A DNA stretch of 9,641 bases from NCBI GenBank assembly GCA_002763085.1, contig PFCY01000064.1, positions 1 to 9,641 on the forward strand. Reading direction: 5' to 3'. Shown here one piece after another: positions 5,922 to 9,641 of the stretch (the stretch's first letter is position 1; every line of letters begins with the position of its first letter). The translations under genes were made by a program, and so were the position numbers. The notes beneath the pieces are model-generated. The model ran no database searches. It was not told where the DNA came from and was given only the letters and a program-made list of their open reading frames with translations. This stretch comes from Candidatus Pacearchaeota archaeon CG10_big_fil_rev_8_21_14_0_10_32_14 (GTDB taxonomy: Archaea; Nanobdellota; Nanobdellia; Pacearchaeales; GW2011-AR1).

Positions 5922-7067
5922 TTACCTGGTTATTAATAGTTTATCCATCTCTTCCTTATATTTCTTTATCTTAGGTTGAGCGAAATGTTCTCTAGCAGGA
6001 TCAAGAATTTGGTTTATCTTTTCTGCCATTGCATTTTTTAAATCCATTGGATGAAGTTTCTTTTCCGCAAAATCTTTTTTTAGGGTTTCAATAGAATGAT
6101 AAGAAACATTTCCCCCAAATTTATCTGAACGTGTTATATTTAAGACGGATTTATCATTAATAAAAATAATATATTTTGCCCAATCGATTAATGGATTAAA
6201 ATCTATTTCCCCCTCCGGACAAAATGCATTTGAAATTTTTTTCTTTACTTCATCTTCGCTATCAGTCATATAAATCGCTGAACTTGGAACGGATTTGGAC
6301 ATCTTCATCTGACCCCAAAGATCTTGAAGATTTTCTTTTTGGACTGGCCACACCGTCGGTTTTTGAAGCCCGAGTATTAAATGTCCATGAATTGCAATAG
6401 GTTTTATCGTTTCGCCTTTTTTATTTTTCATCGGATTTTTTAATTTTAAGGCAACATCTCTCGCGATGACCTGGGCTTTTCTTTGATCATTTCCCGCATG
6501 TGCGATATTAATTTTCTGGATGAAAATATCTGCGACCTGCATCGGAGGATAAATCAGTTTTGCAAAATCAACGCTCTCGCCTTCTTTTCTTCCCATTATA
6601 GTAATAGACCTTTCAATTCTTCCAAGGGTGATATTCTTGCTCACATCTATGACCATCTCCCAATACTTATCATTATTATGATAAAGTTCGCTACCCAAAA
6701 CAAACTTCAAATCTTTTGGATTCCCTCCAACACACTTATAAGCCGCAACCAATGCTTCCTTGAAATAATTCACTCCAATCCCCTGAATTACTTTCATATC
6801 TCCTCCAAGTTTATCATTTATCCAAGAATGCCAATCCGCTAAAAAAATTGAACAATCAATTCCAGCATCGACAAAATCTTTGACTTTTGACATGCAAACT
6901 AATCCGTGACCAAGATGAGGTTTTCCAGAAATCTCAAATCCGATATAATGTTTTAATTTCTCTCCGTTAGAAAGCAAGGCCTTAAGTTCATCTTCTTGGA
7001 TTATTTCTTCCGTATTCCTTTTTATCAAATCAAACTTTTCCTCAACGCTTAATGATTTCTTAACCAT
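5922..7067 (-). CDS. tyrS: Tyrosine--tRNA ligase (archaeal type)
   Basis: 381 residues, a class I synthetase that charges tRNA-Tyr with tyrosine using ATP, in the cytoplasm. The HIGH motif is HLGH (51-54) within YIGFEISGKPHLGHG, where Y41 corresponds to the tyrosine-contacting Tyr of archaeal TyrRS. The segment YPPMQVAD (173-180) supplies Y173, Q177 and D180 for substrate recognition. The KMSKS loop is intact at 255-259. The C-terminal region (about 285-381) is a short helical anticodon-binding part as in archaeal/eukaryotic TyrRS, without a bacterial S4 domain. It lies 24 nt after the membrane protein gene and 17 nt before the DUF5654-like gene. It may also have its own promoter overlapping the upstream stop codon. 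TrpRS is the main alternative, but the Tyr-pocket residues argue against it. Confidence 0.93.
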   Translation of the reverse strand: MVKKSLSVEEKFDLIKRNTEEIIQEDELKALLSNGEKLKHYIGFEISGKPHLGHGLVCMSKVKDFVDAGIDCSIFLADWHSWINDKLGGDMKVIQGIGVNYFKEALVAAYKCVGGNPKDLKFVLGSELYHNNDKYWEMVIDVSKNITLGRIERSITIMGRKEGESVDFAKLIYPPMQVADIFIQKINIAHAGNDQRKAQVIARDVALKLKNPMKNKKGETIKPIAIHGHLILGLQKPTVWPVQKENLQDLWGQMKMSKSVPSSAIYMTDSEDEVKKKISNAFCPEGEIDFNPLIDWAKYIIFINDKSVLNITRSDKFGGNVSYHSIETLKKDFAEKKLHPMDLKNAMAEKINQILDPAREHFAQPKIKKYKEEMDKLLITR

Positions 7068-7087
7068 AGAATTCTGTAAAGTCGAAG

Positions 7088-7096
7088 ATTATTAAA
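7088..7096 (-). promoter_or_regulatory. Possible internal promoter for TyrRS
   Basis: Minus-strand TTTAATAAT is centred about 25 nt upstream of the TyrRS ATG, overlapping the stop codon of the preceding gene. The same TTTAATAAT word serves the Cys-rich gene at 9323-9331. It could allow leaderless TyrRS mRNA independent of the membrane protein gene. Confidence 0.45.
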
Positions 7097-8003
7097 CTTT
7101 TCTTATCTTCAATTTATCAACTAGGAATTTTACTTTTGATTTAAACTCTGGATTGTAGAGGATGTCGAAAATTTTTTCTTTCCCATCTTTTTCATCCAAG
7201 ATTCCAATTCTATATTTTTTTCCTCTTTCTAATTCAACTCTTGATAAAATTTCTTCAGGATAATACCTGTCTTTTTCAATTAAATCAAATATCTGTTCGG
7301 AGTTGCTTATGTTAGCCTTATAATCGCCAATCTTCAGATCATCATAATCTTCAATTATTAAAAAAATGAAAACGATTATAGTAGATAAAAGAACAAATAA
7401 AAGGTTTGTAAACGGATCTCCTCTATTCAAAAATAAAAGTAATATTAACATTCCTCCAAGGATATAGGTAGTATACTTTAGGCTCCACTCGACCCTTGAA
7501 CTTGTTAAATATTCAATTCTTTCTCTAATCGGTTGAAATTCTCCAAGGACATATAGAAAAGAATCTGCTTTTGTTTTATCGACATCGCTTTTCAACTCCA
7601 TGGTTGCCAAATTGTTATAAAGTTTATTTATTGATTCTCTTCCACGATCATATTCAGTATAATATCTCAAAGTGATGATAGTGTATTCGTCAAGTATCTC
7701 TCTCACGGTATCATGAAATTTTTTTCCCAATCCCTCCGAAAGGTGATAAATAGAAACGAGTCTTCCAGTCTCATTTGTTAAAGATTCTTTTAAAGCTCCG
7801 ACCCTCATGAGTATCATCGAAAAAGTTATTGAGATGATGAAACCAAATAAAAAAGTCACAATAGAGATCATCAAATCCAAATTTAATGAAGGAATTTTCA
7901 AATAGTTGGCAAAATAATTCAAAAACAAAAAGGCGAGAAAGACTGGGACTGTCCAATAATACCAGTAAATATTCATCCCCTTTTTAATATGATACTCCGA
8001 CAT
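7092..8003 (-). CDS. Bestrophin-like (DUF4239-type) membrane protein
   Basis: 303 residues. Membrane helices lie at about 15-33, 42-65, 177-193 and 198-217. They flank a long soluble helical section (68-172) and are followed by a cytoplasmic tail (218-303). This 2+2 helix plan fits DUF4239: the conserved Glu-rich stretch after helix two (ESLTNETGRLVSIYHLSEGL), a DTVREILDEY segment, an R-x-E-W before helix three, and a DDLKIGDYKA-like segment after helix four where the family has an acidic/PF motif. The family is distantly related to bestrophin anion channels, so a channel role is possible but unproven. It is the first gene of a minus-strand cluster leading into TyrRS, 24 nt away. Confidence 0.7.
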   Translation of the reverse strand: MSEYHIKKGMNIYWYYWTVPVFLAFLFLNYFANYLKIPSLNLDLMISIVTFLFGFIISITFSMILMRVGALKESLTNETGRLVSIYHLSEGLGKKFHDTVREILDEYTIITLRYYTEYDRGRESINKLYNNLATMELKSDVDKTKADSFLYVLGEFQPIRERIEYLTSSRVEWSLKYTTYILGGMLILLLFLNRGDPFTNLLFVLLSTIIVFIFLIIEDYDDLKIGDYKANISNSEQIFDLIEKDRYYPEEILSRVELERGKKYRIGILDEKDGKEKIFDILYNPEFKSKVKFLVDKLKIRKV

Positions 8004-8027
8004 AAAAGAACATAGTTAATTTAATTC

Positions 8028-8037
8028 TTAAATATTA
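8028..8037 (-). promoter_or_regulatory. TATA box of the bestrophin-like gene and cluster
   Basis: Minus-strand AATATTTAAG is centred about 29 nt upstream of the ATG at 8003. It separates this cluster from the upstream Cys-rich gene, whose stop is at 8081. Confidence 0.6.
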
Positions 8038-8080
8038 CTGATTAGAATAAATCTTAATATTTTTGTATTTAAGAGAAGAA

Positions 8081-9301
8081 TTATAATCCACTAGCTAGAA
8101 ATGCCCACCACGGTTTATGAACTCTAACAACATCTCCAGTTTCAACATCAACTTCTACCGAGACTTTTCCTTTAACTTTAAACAATCCAAACATCTTTCC
8201 TTCTTTTTCTCCACTAACATCATAAACCACTTTTGCATTATCCCCTTTTCCTACTTCCTTCAGAGTAATATTAAATCCCAAATCACCCAATTTCTCAATT
8301 GCAGTTTCAGACGCAACGCTCGGCATGATTTTAATTTCAGCGTTTCTTCCGTTAGACATATTATAAAATTGACGATCATCGGTTAAAGAGCAAGGGTCAC
8401 AATTATATCTGTTTACTGCAGAAGTTCCCCAAATATTTGGAGAGGTTCTATGAATGACTTTGCATGTAGAGAAATTTAAATCTTTACATTTTCCAATGGC
8501 TTTCCCAGAAAATCCTTGCACGCACTCTCCCCCCAATCCATTAGAATCATATAAAATACTTCCTCCATCAAAAACATTATTTGCGATTATATAGACTGTT
8601 TTTCCTTCGAGCGAACATTCTTCAACTTCGTATCCATAAGAACAAGTTTGTGAATCTAATTTTCCAAAAGGACATTGATTCTCAATCCCATTCTCTCCTG
8701 AACTCTTCACACATTTATTATTTTTACAGACGGCAGAAACGTTCATTCCTAAACATTGATTCCAAACACATTGAATATTTCCTTCGTCATATGAAGTTCT
8801 TGAATCATTTTTTAGAACAGATAAACAATTGCAGGGACCATAAATTAATTTGCAATCTGAATCTTGGACACATACTTTTTTATCATCTTTACAATAAACA
8901 TACTTAATGGGATATGAACATCCGGCAAGTGCGCATTGCTCCGTCGATAATTGATTATCCTTCTTTCGCATATCATCGAGAGTTTTTCCTTCTGGAAAGC
9001 ATTTTTCTTGTGCGATTTTTTCAAGAGGTTCAGAAAAACTACAGCATCCGCACCCACATGAGAGATAAGACCCATTCTCTCCAGAAGAACAATCCCTCGA
9101 ACAAGTTCCTAACTTCGCTGGAGACCCTAAACATCCTGGATCGGCATTCGGTCCACAACCTCCCGGATCGTTTGCTTCATTAATTTCACAAATTCCATTT
9201 CCACAAACAGGAGGATAATTCGAAGTGACTGCAAAAGCATTAGTGATCATAAAGATTAAACTGAAAATTGATATAGCCAAAATCAAAAACTCTATTTTCA
9301 T
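8081..9301 (-). CDS. Exported Cys-rich multidomain protein
   Basis: 406 residues with a clear signal peptide: MKIEF, a hydrophobic core, and likely cleavage after A24 (NAFA). The mature part has 30 cysteines. Residues 33-71 start CGNGICEINE and end GTCSRDC, a pattern of archaeal exported Cys-rich modules. Residues 82-87 are CGCGCC. Residues 144-197 carry eight cysteines (144, 150, 157, 159, 178, 183, 192, 197), resembling the archaeal eight-cysteine-cluster domain. A middle region (205-304) has further paired cysteines. The last about 80 residues are Cys-free, beta-rich (GLFKVKGKVSVEVDVETGDV) and end HKPWWAFLASGL. That tail resembles a conserved C-terminal module seen in DPANN surface proteins, possibly for envelope attachment (inference). 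Disulfide-stabilised and extracytoplasmic; ligand unknown. Monocistronic with its own promoter. Confidence 0.8.
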   Translation of the reverse strand: MKIEFLILAISIFSLIFMITNAFAVTSNYPPVCGNGICEINEANDPGGCGPNADPGCLGSPAKLGTCSRDCSSGENGSYLSCGCGCCSFSEPLEKIAQEKCFPEGKTLDDMRKKDNQLSTEQCALAGCSYPIKYVYCKDDKKVCVQDSDCKLIYGPCNCLSVLKNDSRTSYDEGNIQCVWNQCLGMNVSAVCKNNKCVKSSGENGIENQCPFGKLDSQTCSYGYEVEECSLEGKTVYIIANNVFDGGSILYDSNGLGGECVQGFSGKAIGKCKDLNFSTCKVIHRTSPNIWGTSAVNRYNCDPCSLTDDRQFYNMSNGRNAEIKIMPSVASETAIEKLGDLGFNITLKEVGKGDNAKVVYDVSGEKEGKMFGLFKVKGKVSVEVDVETGDVVRVHKPWWAFLASGL

Positions 9302-9322
9302 TCTTTATTAAGCTCAACGTAA

Positions 9323-9332
9323 TTATTAAAGC
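9323..9332 (-). promoter_or_regulatory. TATA box of the exported Cys-rich gene
   Basis: Minus-strand CTTTAATAAT, preceded by AAAAG as a plausible BRE, is centred about 26 nt upstream of the ATG at 9301. It supports a leaderless start. Confidence 0.65.
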
Positions 9333-9413
9333 TTTTCATCACACAGGCTTCATCCCATATTACAAAAATTAATTTATTTATAATAGAGATTTTGTTTGGT
9401 ATTGGGGCGAGAA

Positions 9414-9515
9414 TTTACATTTTGTCAAATTATCTAATCAATACAAAATGTGGGCCAGAGTTGGGACTCAATTTGGATGAGATACTCCTCGCCCTAAAGG
9501 GCGGGGTATCTTTAC
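9414..9515 (+). mobile_element. Solo IS200/IS605-type end or TnpB guide-RNA-like remnant
   Basis: The terminal hairpin at 9481-9510 has about 12 bp with two bulged T residues. Its core is CCTCGCCC, loop TAAA, GGGCGGGG, the characteristic subterminal hairpin found after tnpB in many archaeal IS605-group elements. Upstream are ACATTTTGT (9417-9425) and ACAAAATGT (9443-9451), a perfect 9-bp inverted repeat, and a small GAGT/ACTC stem (9458-9469). TTTAC occurs at both flanks (9414-9418 and 9511-9515). No tnpA or tnpB frame is present within the window, so this is a non-autonomous MITE-like copy, a decayed right end, or a standalone omega-RNA-like gene. The family match is from memory of the hairpin. 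Confidence 0.6.
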
Positions 9516-9641
9516 TCTCGTATCGGATTAAGTTTTATCGCATATATTTCAAGATTATCAACATCTTCTATAAAAAAATATTATTAAAAAAATTTGGATT
9601 AATTTATTCGTTCGAAAAAATCTCGTTCTCCGTGTCGCATA

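Larger units (their letters stand above)
9302..9641. other. 340-bp intergenic region at window end
   Basis: It contains the minus-strand promoter of the Cys-rich gene (9323-9332) and an IS200/IS605-like end structure (about 9414-9515). Beyond that, 9520-9641 is AT-rich with no ORF or RNA gene that can be supported. TTCGTTCGAA near 9607-9615 is a small palindromic patch without context. Confidence 0.6.

Noticed and set aside
8117..9183. Plus-strand ORFs opposite the exported Cys-rich gene
   Set aside because: Antisense shadows; the minus-strand frame has a signal peptide, regular cysteine modules and its own promoter.

Overview
The window looks like chromosome from a low-GC archaeon. The best guess is a small-genome DPANN lineage (Woesearchaeales, Pacearchaeales or similar), inferred from gene content rather than any rRNA. 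The evidence is an archaeal-type tyrosyl-tRNA synthetase, an archaeal Obg/DRG-like GTPase with a TGS domain, a DUF5654-type mini membrane protein, and Cys-rich exported proteins. Six or seven genes also have a TATA-like box about 25-30 nt before the start codon and no room for a leader, which is the signature of archaeal leaderless mRNAs.

Layout. 1-299: non-coding, with an 80-nt element (A) built round a perfect 10-bp hairpin. 300-1248, plus strand: an AbrB-like/nucleotidyltransferase fusion protein overlapping a 59-residue charged helical protein. 1249-1720: non-coding, with a second, diverged copy of the element (B) and two further strong hairpins. 1721-2638, plus: TGS-domain GTPase. 2684-3499, minus: eight-helix membrane protein resembling DUF6498. 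3661-5299, plus: phosphate uptake operon (DUF47/PhoU-like protein, then PiT transporter, 1-nt gap). 8003-5309, minus: a run of four close genes (DUF4239/bestrophin-like membrane protein, TyrRS, DUF5654-like protein, small anchored Cys-rich protein). 9301-8081, minus: large exported Cys-rich protein. 9302-9641: non-coding, with a right-end-like structure of an IS200/IS605 (TnpB) element but no tnpB beside it.

How the genes work together. The DUF47 and PiT genes form a conventional phosphate import and control unit. TyrRS is a housekeeping gene sitting within a membrane/envelope cluster. The two Cys-rich proteins are probably disulfide-bonded outside the cytoplasm. The most unusual part is the left 1.6 kb: a nucleotidyltransferase plus small-protein module, with tandem palindromes at its own start codon, bracketed by two related hairpin elements in direct orientation. 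This may be a toxin-antitoxin-like or mobile cassette with associated structured RNAs, but the sequence alone cannot prove it.
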